From assembly GCA_036351775.1 (NCBI GenBank), contig JAZBPX010000053.1, positions 186,001-250,000 on the forward strand: a stretch of DNA of 64,000 bases. The letters are read 5' to 3'. Made by a program: the position numbers and the translations under genes. Positions 9,107 to 18,652 of the stretch are shown here, piece after piece; the first letter of the stretch is position 1; every line of letters starts with the position of its first letter. This stretch comes from Pacificimonas sp036351775 (GTDB taxonomy: Bacteria > Pseudomonadota > Alphaproteobacteria > Sphingomonadales > Sphingomonadaceae). The notes beneath the pieces are model-generated. The model saw only the letters and a list, made by a program, of their open reading frames with translations. It was not told the origin of the DNA and did no database searches.

Positions 9107-10152
9107 GGGGTGCGGACCTCCTGCCCCTCGCTAAGCGCGACGACATTAGCCGTGACGACCTGCTCCCCGGCGGCAAGGCCGCCCGTGATGCGCGCGCCGG
9201 CCTCGCCAAGCCCCGCCAGGGACACGGTTCGCATGGACACTGTGTCCGATCCTGGATCGAGGACCCAAACGACGCCCTCGTCCGCACGGGCGGATATGAT
9301 AGCGCTGGTCGGCACAGTGACACCGCTATCCGCACCGCCGGAGGGCAGCGTCACCCGCCCAATCTGGCCGCTGCGAAGGCCAGGCATCGCGGGCAGAGCG
9401 AACTCGGCGGCGAAGGTGCCCGTCGTCGGATCGGCGCGTCCGGCCAGCTCTGCGAGCCTCGCGGCAACCGGCGCCTCGCTGAGCGCGTCGACGCGAACGG
9501 TGGCGGTATCGCCGATGGAGAGGTTCGCGGCCTGCCGGTCGGTCAGGGGGACCGTCACGACAAAACCGGCATCCTGTCGTCCGAGTGCGAGGACCGGTGT
9601 TCCGGGCTGCACCACCTGGCCCGGTTCGGCCAGGCGCTCGAGAATGACGCCGTCGCTGGGTGCGACGATCTGCGCGGTGCGAACAGCGAACCGGGCGGCC
9701 TCGATACGGGCGTCGGCAGCGCTGGCGGCCGCCTCCACGGTATCGATTCGCGCCTGTGTTACCCAGCCATCGGCAAAGAGGTCCTGGCTGCGCGCAAGGT
9801 CCCGGCGCGCACGCTCCCGCTCCGCGCGTGCCACGGAAAGATCGGCGAGGACGGTGTCGCGATCGAGCGCGGCGAGAAGCTGGCCGCGGCGGACCATGTC
9901 CCCGTCCTGAACGGCGATCATCGCGATCTGTCCGGGGGTGGTGAAGCCGAGAGCGACTTCGCTGGCAAGACGTACAGTGCCGACGGCCTGCTGGCCCGTG
10001 TCGGCAGCAGCGCTGACCGCCTCGGCGACCTGCACAAGCGGCGGGGGCGCTTCCTTTGCCGGAACTTCGGGTGCAGGTTCATCCGCGCCAGAGCAGCCCG
10101 TCAGCGAAGCCGCGATAATCATTGCGGCGAGAAACGGACCCGGCTGCGTCAT
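9103..10152 (-). CDS. RND periplasmic adaptor lipoprotein (membrane fusion protein)
   Basis: A 349-residue adaptor. ATG 10152 is preferred because AGGGG lies 5 bases upstream; an ATG at 10164 is in frame. The N-terminus FLAAMIIAASLTGC is a lipoprotein signal with cleavage before Cys. Order of parts: a first lipoyl half (GFTTPGQIAMIAVQDGDMV), a helical hairpin (about residues 90-150 of the chain), the second lipoyl half (APSDGVILERLAEPGQVV), then beta-barrel and membrane-proximal domains. It links the pump encoded just downstream to an outer-membrane channel. Confidence 0.92.
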   Translation of the reverse strand: MTQPGPFLAAMIIAASLTGCSGADEPAPEVPAKEAPPPLVQVAEAVSAAADTGQQAVGTVRLASEVALGFTTPGQIAMIAVQDGDMVRRGQLLAALDRDTVLADLSVARAERERARRDLARSQDLFADGWVTQARIDTVEAAASAADARIEAARFAVRTAQIVAPSDGVILERLAEPGQVVQPGTPVLALGRQDAGFVVTVPLTDRQAANLSIGDTATVRVDALSEAPVAARLAELAGRADPTTGTFAAEFALPAMPGLRSGQIGRVTLPSGGADSGVTVPTSAIISARADEGVVWVLDPGSDTVSMRTVSLAGLGEAGARITGGLAAGEQVVTANVVALSEGQEVRTP

Positions 10153-10213
10153 GCGACCCCTCATTGAGTTTCACTCAAATCGCGGCGTACAGCGCTATCT
10201 GCGGCTTGCCAAG

Positions 10214-11938
10214 CTAAAGTTGGAAGACGGAGAGAAAGGCGGTGGCTGTGATGAGAACGATCAGTGCCAGGGGAATGCCAAGGCGCGCGAAGTCGCTGAA
10301 CAGGTAACCGCCGGGGCGGAGGACAAGGAGGTTATTCTGGTGGGCGATGGGCGTCAGGAACGCGGCGCTGGCCCCGACGACGATCATCAGGAGCGCGGCG
10401 TCCGGACTGAAATCGCGGATCTCGGCAATCTGCAGCGCCAGCGGCCCCATGATGATGGCCGTCGCGACGTTATTGAGGATCGCGGACAGGAGAAGCGTGA
10501 TGCCGCCCAGCGCGAACAGGGCCACGCTGGGCGGCGTCGCGGCGAGCGCATCGTTCAGCCAGTAAGCGAGCGTACCGGCCGCGCCGCTCGTTTCGAAACT
10601 GAGCCCAACCGGAATCATCGCGGCAAGCAGCACGAGAACGGGCCAGTCGATGGACTGGTAGATTTCGCGCGCGGGCAGCAGGCCGAAGGCGGGAATGGCC
10701 GCCGCTGCGGCAACGAAACTGATGGAGGGTGGAACGCCGAACCCTGCCGCGGCGACGATCGCGAGGCCGAAGATGGCGAGGATGGCGGCGGCGCGGCGCT
10801 TGTCGATGGCCTGCGTATCGTGGCGGCCGATTTCCAGAAGGCGCGCGTTCGAAACAAACTCGGCAATCGAGAGCGCGGAGCCGTGGATGAACAGCTGGTC
10901 GCCCGCCTGGATTCGCATCTCGTTCATCGCGCGCCGCGCACGGGCAGCGCGGGGCCCCGCCGCAACGATGACTAGCTCGCCCTCTGTCCGGGCAGCGACG
11001 ACATCATAGTTGCGGCCGATCAGGAACGACCCGTGCGCGACCACACACCGGACCGTCACCGCATCGGGGCTTTCGTTGCGGGTATGCACCGCCTCGTAGC
11101 CGGTATCCTCCGCCATGTTCCACGGATTGCGGCGCGATAGGATGAGGACGCGGCGCCCCTCCGCGCGGTTGTCGCCGCCGCTCCAGCGGCGAACACCGGG
11201 CGGCGCGATGCTGAGGAGGCGGGCACCCGCTTCCCTGAGCGTTGCCTTCACGGACTGCTTGTCGTGATTGCCAGGGGGCAGGATCATTTCAAAGACGCGC
11301 CAGGGATTGACGGAAGCGCGCATGGCGGCGCGGCGTTCCGGCAGCACCTTGTCGGCGATCAGCGCCATGGCGATCAGGCCGACGACGGTGACGACGACGC
11401 CAAGGGGACTCATCTGGAAGAAACCGAAGCCTTCGCCGAGATGCTCGCGGCGGATCGAGGAGAGGATCAGGTTGGGCGGCGTCCCGATCAGCGTGGTCAT
11501 ACCGCCAAGGATGGTAGCAAAGGCAAGCGGCATCAGCGCCGAGGTGGGCGAGCGCTTGGCATCCTGCGCCAGTTTCGAGACGATGGGGATGGTAATGACC
11601 AGCGCCGCGATATTGTTCATGAACGCGGACAGGAACGCGCCAATGGCCAGAACGGTAAAAAGCTGAAGTTCGTAGGGAGCGTCCATGCGCGAGAGCCGCG
11701 CCGTCAGCGCGTTCGCGACGCCCGACAGCTCGATGGCGCGGCCGATGACGAGGACCGCGCCCACGGTGATGACGGCGGGATCGGCGAATCCGCTGAGCGC
11801 TTCGCGCGGCGCGACGATTCCGGCAGCGACACAAAGAAGCAGGGACACCACCGCGACAAGGTCATGGCGTACGCGGTCGGACACGAACAGAACGAGCGCA
11901 ATGACCAATATGGCCGCTGACAATATTGCGGGGTCCAC
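10214..11938 (-). CDS. SLC13/DASS-family permease with a central RCK_C-like domain
   Basis: A 574-residue membrane protein starting with GTG. Two blocks of membrane helices flank a soluble part of about residues 215-390. The membrane blocks hold the DASS signatures FMNNIAALVITIPIV with FATILGGMTTLIGTPPN, and later SAILNNVATAIIMGP. The soluble part has GSFLIGRNYDVVAA and AGDQLFIHGS, which resemble TrkA-C (RCK_C) ligand-binding domains. Family members carry anions such as sulfate or dicarboxylates with sodium. The substrate here is unknown. It shares strand with the RND genes but is 61 bases upstream of the adaptor. Confidence 0.85.
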   Translation of the reverse strand: MDPAILSAAILVIALVLFVSDRVRHDLVAVVSLLLCVAAGIVAPREALSGFADPAVITVGAVLVIGRAIELSGVANALTARLSRMDAPYELQLFTVLAIGAFLSAFMNNIAALVITIPIVSKLAQDAKRSPTSALMPLAFATILGGMTTLIGTPPNLILSSIRREHLGEGFGFFQMSPLGVVVTVVGLIAMALIADKVLPERRAAMRASVNPWRVFEMILPPGNHDKQSVKATLREAGARLLSIAPPGVRRWSGGDNRAEGRRVLILSRRNPWNMAEDTGYEAVHTRNESPDAVTVRCVVAHGSFLIGRNYDVVAARTEGELVIVAAGPRAARARRAMNEMRIQAGDQLFIHGSALSIAEFVSNARLLEIGRHDTQAIDKRRAAAILAIFGLAIVAAAGFGVPPSISFVAAAAAIPAFGLLPAREIYQSIDWPVLVLLAAMIPVGLSFETSGAAGTLAYWLNDALAATPPSVALFALGGITLLLSAILNNVATAIIMGPLALQIAEIRDFSPDAALLMIVVGASAAFLTPIAHQNNLLVLRPGGYLFSDFARLGIPLALIVLITATAFLSVFQL

Positions 11939-12229
11939 GGTCTATTGGCCGAAGAAAGCTGCGGAACGTCGCCGGGGGGAGGGAACGAATACCACGATGC
12001 CGGTCTCTATAGGGACGGGGCGGGCGTCCGCTCAAACAGATTCTCAACCGCGCCCGATGCCGACCCTTGCAAGGCGGCGCGCATTCGCCCACCTTCCTGT
12101 GCGTTCATGCGGGCGGGAACACATGCGGCGGAGTGATCTTCGCCCTTTTCGGATACCGGGTTACCCGCTTAGACTATGGTTCGGTCCGACCCGGGGACGG
12201 CCTGGGTACGGACGGTTGAAAGGATTTCC
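11939..12229. other. Divergent intergenic region upstream of the SLC13 gene and clpX
   Basis: A 291-base stretch with no convincing gene. It must hold the promoters of the SLC13 permease (minus) and clpX (plus). A weak heat-shock-like pair, CTTG at 12066 and CCCACC at 12088, is present 18 bases apart, similar in form to the pair in front of lon. I see no tRNA, no intrinsic terminator and no operator that I can name. Confidence 0.4.
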
Positions 12230-13546
<1,317 letters not shown>

Positions 13547-13558
13547 ATCTCCATTCGG

Positions 13559-13588
13559 GCCGGAGCGTCGCACCCGCCGCGCTCCGGC
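13559..13588 (+). terminator. Inverted repeat after clpX
   Basis: Perfect 9-base arms GCCGGAGCG (13559-13567) and CGCTCCGGC (13580-13588) enclose 12 bases, just after the clpX stop. There is no T-tract after the stem, so it may act as an mRNA end stabiliser or a weak terminator rather than a full intrinsic terminator. Confidence 0.5.
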
Positions 13589-13618
13589 TTGAAGGAAACC
13601 TCGCCGCTTCCCACATTT
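13588..13618 (+). promoter_or_regulatory. Possible heat-shock (RpoH) promoter of lon
   Basis: CTTGAA (13588-13593) and CCCACATTT (13610-13618) are separated by 16 bases, close to the RpoH pattern CTTGAA / CCCCATnT. The second box misses the alphaproteobacterial preference for TAT. It lies about 70 bases before the lon ATG, and lon is a classic heat-shock gene. Confidence 0.4.
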
Positions 13619-13686
13619 GACGCACAGCAACGGCGCGTCCGCAACATCCTGACCGGGGGCGTGCCAAGACCCCCCAGAGGATTTGC

Positions 13687-16086
13687 ATGACCACCGAAAC
13701 GCTCCCCGTTCTTCCCCTTCGCGACATCGTGGTGTTCCCGCAGATGATCGTCCCGCTGTTCGTGGGCCGCGACAAATCCGTCGCCGCGCTCGAGGCGGTT
13801 ATGGAGGCGGGCAAGAATGTACTCCTCATCTCGCAGAGGGATGCGGGCGTTGAAGAACCCGAAGCGGCCGATCTTTACGAGGTCGGTGCGATCGCGACCG
13901 TCCTGCAGCTCCTGAAGCTGCCTGACGGGACGGTGAAGGTACTCGTCGAGGGCCAGCAGCGCGTAGCCATCGATTCGCTCAACCTGGACGGCGACTATTT
14001 CGAGGCTGCCTACACGGTTCTTGACGATGCGCCGGTCGAGGCGACGGAGCTGGCCGCGCTGCAACGCTCCGCCACCGACCAGTTCGAGAATTACGTCCGT
14101 TTGAACAAGAAGATTGCGCCCGAAGTCGTGGTGCAGGTCCAGCAGATGGATGACCCGGCGCGCGTTGCCGACGCAATCGCGGCCAATCTCTCCGTAAAGC
14201 TGGAACAGCGCCAGCGGCTCCTGAGCGAGCCGAACCCGGCCAAGCGGCTGGAGATGGTCCTCGGCCTGATGGAGGGCGAGATGGGCGTCCTGCAGGTCGA
14301 GAAGAAGATCAAGGGCCGCGTCAAGCGCCAGATGGAGAAGACGCAGCGCGAATATTATCTCAACGAGCAGATGAAGGCGATCCAGCGCGAGCTGGGTGAC
14401 GGTGACGAGGAAACCGACGAGCTTACCGAGCTTCAGGAGAAGATCGAGGAGACACGCCTGTCGCCCGAGGCTCTGGAAAAGGCGACCGCCGAGCTGAAAA
14501 AGCTGAAGGCGATGGCACCGCAGTCCGCCGAGGCGACGGTCGTGCGCAACTATCTCGACACGCTGCTCGGCCTGCCCTGGGGCAAGTCCAGCCGTACGCG
14601 CAAGGACCTGAAGGCGGCGCAGCAGATCCTCGACGAGGATCACTACGGCCTTGAAAAGGTCAAGGACCGGATCATCGAATATCTGGCGGTGCAGTCGCGC
14701 GCGAAAAAGCTGAAGGGGCCGATCCTGTGCCTCGTCGGCCCGCCGGGTGTGGGCAAGACGTCGCTCGGCCGTTCCATCGCGAAGGCCACGGGCCGGAAGT
14801 TCATCCGCCAGTCGCTGGGCGGTGTGCGGGACGAGGCCGAGATTCGCGGCCACCGGCGCACCTATATCGGCTCGATGCCGGGCAAGGTCTTGGCGAACAT
14901 GAAAAAGGCCGGGACGAAGAACCCGCTGTTCCTCTTTGACGAGATTGACAAGCTGGGCCAGGACTTCCGCGGCGACCCGTCGTCCGCGCTTCTTGAAGTT
15001 CTTGATCCGGAACAGAATTCCAAGTTCAACGATCATTATCTCGAAGTCGATTACGACCTGTCGAGTGTGATGTTTGTCACCACGGCGAACAGCCTGAACA
15101 TGCCCCAGCCGCTGCTGGACCGGATGGAGATCATCCGCCTGTCCGGCTACACCGAAGACGAGAAGGTCGAGATCGCCAAGGCGCACCTGCTGCCGAAGCA
15201 GATCAAGGAGCACGGCCTGAAAAAGGGCGAGTTCGCGGTGACCGAAGAGGCGCTGCGCGACCTCATTCGCTATTACACGCGGGAGGCGGGCGTGCGCACG
15301 CTGGAGCGCGAAATTGCCCGGCTGGCGCGGAAGTCCCTCCGCAAGATCATCGAGCAGGCCGAAACGTCGATCGAGATCACGCCCGACAATCTTGCCGACT
15401 ATGCCGGCGTACGGAAGTTCCGCTTCGGCGTGTCGGAGGAAGAGGACCAGATCGGCGCCGCGACCGGCCTCGCCTGGACCGAGGTTGGCGGCGAGCTGCT
15501 GACGCTGGAGGCCGTCACGGTCCCCGGCAAGGGCAACATCCGCACCACCGGCAAACTCGGCGAAGTCATGAAGGAATCGATCCAGGCCGCGCTCAGCTTC
15601 ATCAAGGCCCGCGCGCCCGAATACGGCATCAACCCGGAAATCTTTGCCCGCCGCGATATCCATGTGCATGTGCCCGAAGGGGCAACGCCCAAGGATGGCC
15701 CCTCCGCCGGTGTGGGCATGGTCACGGCCATCATTTCCGCGCTTAGCGACACGCCGGTTCGCCGCGAGGTCGCGATGACGGGCGAGGTGACGCTGCGCGG
15801 CCGCGTGCTGCCCATCGGCGGCCTGAAGGAGAAGCTGCTCGCGGCACTGCGCGGCGGCATCAAGACCGTCCTTATCCCCGAAGAGAATGAAAAGGACCTG
15901 GCCGAGATCCCCGCGAACATCACCGAGGGCCTCGATATTCATCCGGTCAGCCATGTCGACGAAGTGCTGCACCTGGCCCTGTCGAAGGCGCTGGAGCCGA
16001 TCGAGTGGACGGAACCGGAAACCGCATCGACGGACCCAGATAGCGATGTCCTTGCGGCAGAGGCAGCCCGCGCACCGGTTCAGTAA
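13687..16086 (+). CDS. lon: ATP-dependent protease Lon (LonA)
   Basis: Degrades misfolded and selected regulatory proteins in the cytoplasm. 799 residues, the normal LonA length. An N-terminal substrate-binding domain (about 1-200) is followed by a coiled-coil and AAA+ module with Walker A GPPGVGKTS (near residue 350). The C-terminal protease domain has Ser673 in DGPSAG and the partner lysine in GGLKEK (about 714-716). The last 25 residues are acidic and variable. The start ATG follows CCAGAGGATTTGC. It lies between clpX and hup on the same strand. Confidence 0.98.
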   Translation: MTTETLPVLPLRDIVVFPQMIVPLFVGRDKSVAALEAVMEAGKNVLLISQRDAGVEEPEAADLYEVGAIATVLQLLKLPDGTVKVLVEGQQRVAIDSLNLDGDYFEAAYTVLDDAPVEATELAALQRSATDQFENYVRLNKKIAPEVVVQVQQMDDPARVADAIAANLSVKLEQRQRLLSEPNPAKRLEMVLGLMEGEMGVLQVEKKIKGRVKRQMEKTQREYYLNEQMKAIQRELGDGDEETDELTELQEKIEETRLSPEALEKATAELKKLKAMAPQSAEATVVRNYLDTLLGLPWGKSSRTRKDLKAAQQILDEDHYGLEKVKDRIIEYLAVQSRAKKLKGPILCLVGPPGVGKTSLGRSIAKATGRKFIRQSLGGVRDEAEIRGHRRTYIGSMPGKVLANMKKAGTKNPLFLFDEIDKLGQDFRGDPSSALLEVLDPEQNSKFNDHYLEVDYDLSSVMFVTTANSLNMPQPLLDRMEIIRLSGYTEDEKVEIAKAHLLPKQIKEHGLKKGEFAVTEEALRDLIRYYTREAGVRTLEREIARLARKSLRKIIEQAETSIEITPDNLADYAGVRKFRFGVSEEEDQIGAATGLAWTEVGGELLTLEAVTVPGKGNIRTTGKLGEVMKESIQAALSFIKARAPEYGINPEIFARRDIHVHVPEGATPKDGPSAGVGMVTAIISALSDTPVRREVAMTGEVTLRGRVLPIGGLKEKLLAALRGGIKTVLIPEENEKDLAEIPANITEGLDIHPVSHVDEVLHLALSKALEPIEWTEPETASTDPDSDVLAAEAARAPVQ

Positions 16087-16100
16087 CGACCCGGAATCTT

Positions 16101-16129
16101 TTGACTCTCCTTCTGCCCCGTTCTTAGGT
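16101..16129 (+). promoter_or_regulatory. Possible hup promoter
   Basis: TTGACT (16101-16106) and TTAGGT (16124-16129) are 17 bases apart, 49 bases before the GTG of the HU gene. The -35 box is good and the -10 box is weak. A separate promoter for hup after lon is expected, since HU is far more abundant than Lon. Confidence 0.35.
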
Positions 16130-16177
16130 GGCAGGCACGGCGCACTGCGCCGCAAGGATAAAAACGGGGAGAGTTAG

Positions 16178-16450
16178 GTGAACAAGCAGGAACTGGTCGC
16201 CAGCGTGGCCGATCATGCCGACCTCAGCCGGGCGGACGCCGGCAAGGCCGTTGATGCCGTATTCGGCACGATCGAGGGCGCGCTCAAGGACGGCGAAGAG
16301 GTTCGCCTCGTGGGCTTTGGGACGTTTTCAACAGCGCATCGCAAGGCTTCGACAGGCCGCAACCCGCGTACAGGCGAGCCGATGCAGATCAAGGCCTCCA
16401 ACCAGCCGAAGTTCAAGGCCGGCAAGGGCCTGAAGGACGCTGTCAACTAG
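16178..16450 (+). CDS. hup: HU-family nucleoid protein
   Basis: A 90-residue DNA-bending protein that compacts the nucleoid. It starts with GTG 16178, preceded by GGGGAGAG. It has the HU/IHF signature: two N-terminal helices, then VRLVGFGTFSTAHRKASTGR with the conserved GFGxF, and a beta-arm with GRNPRTGEPMQI that inserts its proline into the minor groove. Position after lon and lysine-rich composition point to HU rather than IHF subunits. Confidence 0.96.
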   Translation: MNKQELVASVADHADLSRADAGKAVDAVFGTIEGALKDGEEVRLVGFGTFSTAHRKASTGRNPRTGEPMQIKASNQPKFKAGKGLKDAVN

Positions 16451-16493
16451 GCGCATGCATCCACTTGTGAAGTGTGAAAGGGCGCGGCAGACT

Positions 16494-16521
16494 GGGAGGG
16501 TTCACCGGGCCCCTTCTTTTT
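16494..16521 (+). terminator. Weak intrinsic terminator after hup
   Basis: A short GC stem (GAGGG near 16496 pairing with CCCTT near 16511) is followed by CTTTTT up to 16521. The stem is only about five pairs, so this is a modest candidate for ending the hup transcript before the tRNA gene. Confidence 0.35.
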
Positions 16522-16602
16522 GGCGGTCCGCTGAACCAGGAGCCGCTGGACGGGCACGGTTCACGCGCTTATATCGCCGCTCTTCCGCGCCGCTGGCGGC
16601 GT

Positions 16603-16677
16603 GGGCGCGTAGCTCAGCGGTAGAGCACTGCCTTCACACGGCAGGGGTCGCAAGTTCGAACCTTGCCGCGCCCACCA
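16603..16677 (+). tRNA. tRNA-Val (anticodon CAC)
   Basis: 75 bases with encoded CCA. Acceptor arms GGGCGCG (16603-16609) and CGCGCCC (16667-16673) pair perfectly. The anticodon stem CTGCC/GGCAG encloses TTCACAC, giving CAC, which reads GUG. The T-arm is GCAAG-TTCGAAC-CTTGC. It lies between hup and the cyclophilin gene. Confidence 0.97.
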
Positions 16678-16714
16678 TCACCCGCATGGGCGGGTGCCAG
16701 TTCGCTAAGGGTCC

Positions 16715-17170
16715 CTAGCGGTTCACCGTTACCGACTTGATCTTGCCGGGTGACTTAGGCGGCTCGCCTACCGGCAGCGCATCGACATGCTCCATGCCCT
16801 CGGTCACTTCGCCCCAGACCGTATACTGGCCGTCGAGAAAGTCGGCTTCCTCGAAGCAGATGAAGAACTGGCTGTTCGCCGAGTTCGGGTCCTGTGTACG
16901 GGCCATCGAACAGGTGCCGCGCTTGTGCGGCGCATCGGAAAACTCGGCTTTCAGATCCGGCTTGTCGGAGCCGTGCATGCCCGTGCCCGTCGGGTCACCG
17001 CCCTGCGCCATGAAGCCGGGAATGACGCGGTGAAACGGTACGCCGTCGTAGAAACCGTCCTCGGCGAGCGCCGCGATGCGCTCCACATGGTTGGGGGCAA
17101 GGTCCGAGCGGAGACGGATATACACGTCGCCGCTGTCGAGGGTCATTACGAGGTTTTTTGCTTCGGCCAT
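16715..17170 (-). CDS. ppiB: Cyclophilin-type peptidyl-prolyl isomerase
   Basis: Catalyses cis-trans isomerisation of proline peptide bonds. 151 residues with no signal peptide, so cytoplasmic. The core motifs are FHRVIPGFMAQGGDPTGTG, with the catalytic arginine in FHR, then MARTQDPNSANSQFFIC and FLDGQYTVWGEVTEGM. The usual cyclosporin-contact tryptophan position reads as FLDGQYT, as in many bacterial members. It stands alone between two tRNA-Val genes on the opposite strand. Confidence 0.95.
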   Translation of the reverse strand: MAEAKNLVMTLDSGDVYIRLRSDLAPNHVERIAALAEDGFYDGVPFHRVIPGFMAQGGDPTGTGMHGSDKPDLKAEFSDAPHKRGTCSMARTQDPNSANSQFFICFEEADFLDGQYTVWGEVTEGMEHVDALPVGEPPKSPGKIKSVTVNR

Positions 17171-17323
17171 GGGTAGGCTCCGGTGTCATGAAAACGAAAT
17201 CTTTGGCCGTGCGCCTAGCGCGCCGGTCGCGCTTGTCCAGAGGCGGTTTTTGACAGCCGGATGCCGCTTTGCCCTTGCCATCGGCCATCCGCTCGCGGCA
17301 TGAGACCGCCGACGCGAAAGCGC

Positions 17324-17399
17324 GGGCGCTTAGCTCAGTTGGTAGAGCATCTCGTTTACACCGAGAGGGTCGGCAGTTCGAGCCTGTCAGCGCCCACCA
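17324..17399 (+). tRNA. tRNA-Val (anticodon TAC)
   Basis: 76 bases with encoded CCA. Acceptor arms GGGCGCT (17324-17330) and AGCGCCC (17389-17395) pair. The anticodon stem TCTCG/CGAGA encloses TTTACAC, giving TAC, which reads GUA and other valine codons by wobble. The T-arm has GTTCGAGCC. Acceptor and T-arm resemble the CAC isoacceptor 650 bases upstream. Confidence 0.97.
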
Positions 17400-17492
17400 T
17401 TCGCCTCCTCCTGCGAATCGGTTTCAATTGAAACTTTTCACGGGCTTCGTTCGTCTTTTCAGTAAGATCGAATGAAAGAGGAGAGACCCCCA

Positions 17493-17951
17493 ATGGCCGA
17501 TATTTTCAAGCTGCTGAAGACCGATCACGACAAGCACCGCGAGCTTCTGAAGAAGATTTCCGCGACGAGCGGTGACAGTGAGGAGCGCCGCGAGCTGTTC
17601 AACCAGTTCAAATATGAAGTGCAGGCGCACGCCAACGCCGAAGAGCAGTCGCTCTATGCCGAAATGCTCGCCGATCCGGAGCTGCAGGACGAGGGCAGCC
17701 ACTCGACTGCCGAACATCACGAGATCGAAGAGTATATCGAAAAGCTGGAAAAGACCGATATGGCCTCCTCTGGCTGGATCGCGACCTTCGAGAAGCTGCG
17801 CGAGCGGTACGAGCATCACATCGACGAGGAAGAAGAAGAAACCTTCGCCGCGGCCAAGGACGAGTTTTCCGATGGGAAGCGCGAGGAGCTTGGCGAGACC
17901 TTCGCGGACCGCAAGCCGAAGGAGAAGGCGCAGCTGAAGGAAGCCGCCTGA
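17493..17951 (+). CDS. Hemerythrin HHE-domain protein
   Basis: A 152-residue helical protein. Start ATG 17493 is chosen because GAGGAGAG lies about 7-14 bases upstream; an in-frame ATG at 17472 overlaps that site. Histidines and acids expected of a diiron four-helix bundle are present: LLKTDHDKHRELL, EVQAHANAEEQSLY, TAEHHEIEEYI and YEHHIDEEEEETF. The C-terminal 25 residues are charged and lysine-rich. Such proteins bind iron and oxygen, nitric oxide or serve in stress responses; which one applies here is not clear from sequence. Confidence 0.85.
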   Translation: MADIFKLLKTDHDKHRELLKKISATSGDSEERRELFNQFKYEVQAHANAEEQSLYAEMLADPELQDEGSHSTAEHHEIEEYIEKLEKTDMASSGWIATFEKLRERYEHHIDEEEEETFAAAKDEFSDGKREELGETFADRKPKEKAQLKEAA

Positions 17952-18030
17952 CGTTACCGATAACCGGTCGGGCTCGTTTGCGGGTCCGGCCCTGTTCCCG
18001 GCGTTCTCGTCTGCTGAAGCCCTTCAGGGC

Positions 18031-18507
18031 TCAGTCGACGGGCACGCCGGGCAGCCGTTTGGACGTCCGGATCGTCAGAGACGTCTTCACATGCTCCACA
18101 TTCGGCGCCGATGTCAGCGCCCCGGTCAGGAACTCCTGAAAACTCTTCAGGTCACGCGCAACGATTTTCAGGATGAAATCGATCTCCCCGTTCAGCATGT
18201 GGCATTCGCGAACGGGCGGCAGACTAGCAACATAATCCTCGAACGCTTTCAGGTCGCTCTCGGCCTGGCTTTTCAGGCTGACCATCGCGAACACCATGAT
18301 CGAGTATCCGAGAAGATCCGGGTCGAGGTCCGCGTGATAGCCGCGGATCGCCCCAGCCTCCTCCAGCGCCCGAACCCGGCGAAGGCAGGGCGGCGCGGTG
18401 AGGCCGACGCGCTGCGCCAGATCGACGTTCGTCATCCGGCCGTCCTGCTGCAGGCGGTCGAGGATCTCGATATCAATATCGTCAAAACCGCGCGTGGGTA
18501 CTGCCAA
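18031..18507 (-). CDS. Lrp/AsnC-family transcriptional regulator
   Basis: 158 residues. The N-terminal winged helix (DDIDIEILDRLQQDGRMTN, then LAQRVGLTAPPCLRRVRALE) is the family's DNA-binding part. The C-terminal RAM domain (about residues 70-150) includes VRECHMLNGEIDFILKIVA, where the small-molecule site forms between dimers. Such regulators respond to amino acids. The target is not clear; it is convergent with the hemerythrin gene and divergent from the kinase-like gene at 18653. Confidence 0.93.
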   Translation of the reverse strand: MAVPTRGFDDIDIEILDRLQQDGRMTNVDLAQRVGLTAPPCLRRVRALEEAGAIRGYHADLDPDLLGYSIMVFAMVSLKSQAESDLKAFEDYVASLPPVRECHMLNGEIDFILKIVARDLKSFQEFLTGALTSAPNVEHVKTSLTIRTSKRLPGVPVD

Positions 18508-18652
18508 GAGGCGTCCTTCATGTTCGATTCGGAAAGCTTCCCTGCACCTACTTAACGAATCATTTCAAGCGCTCAACGCGAATGGCCGCGAAGAGGGAAT
18601 TTTAAGCTCTCTGTCTTAGTGACAAATCGGTTCGTAACCGTATTGAAACATC

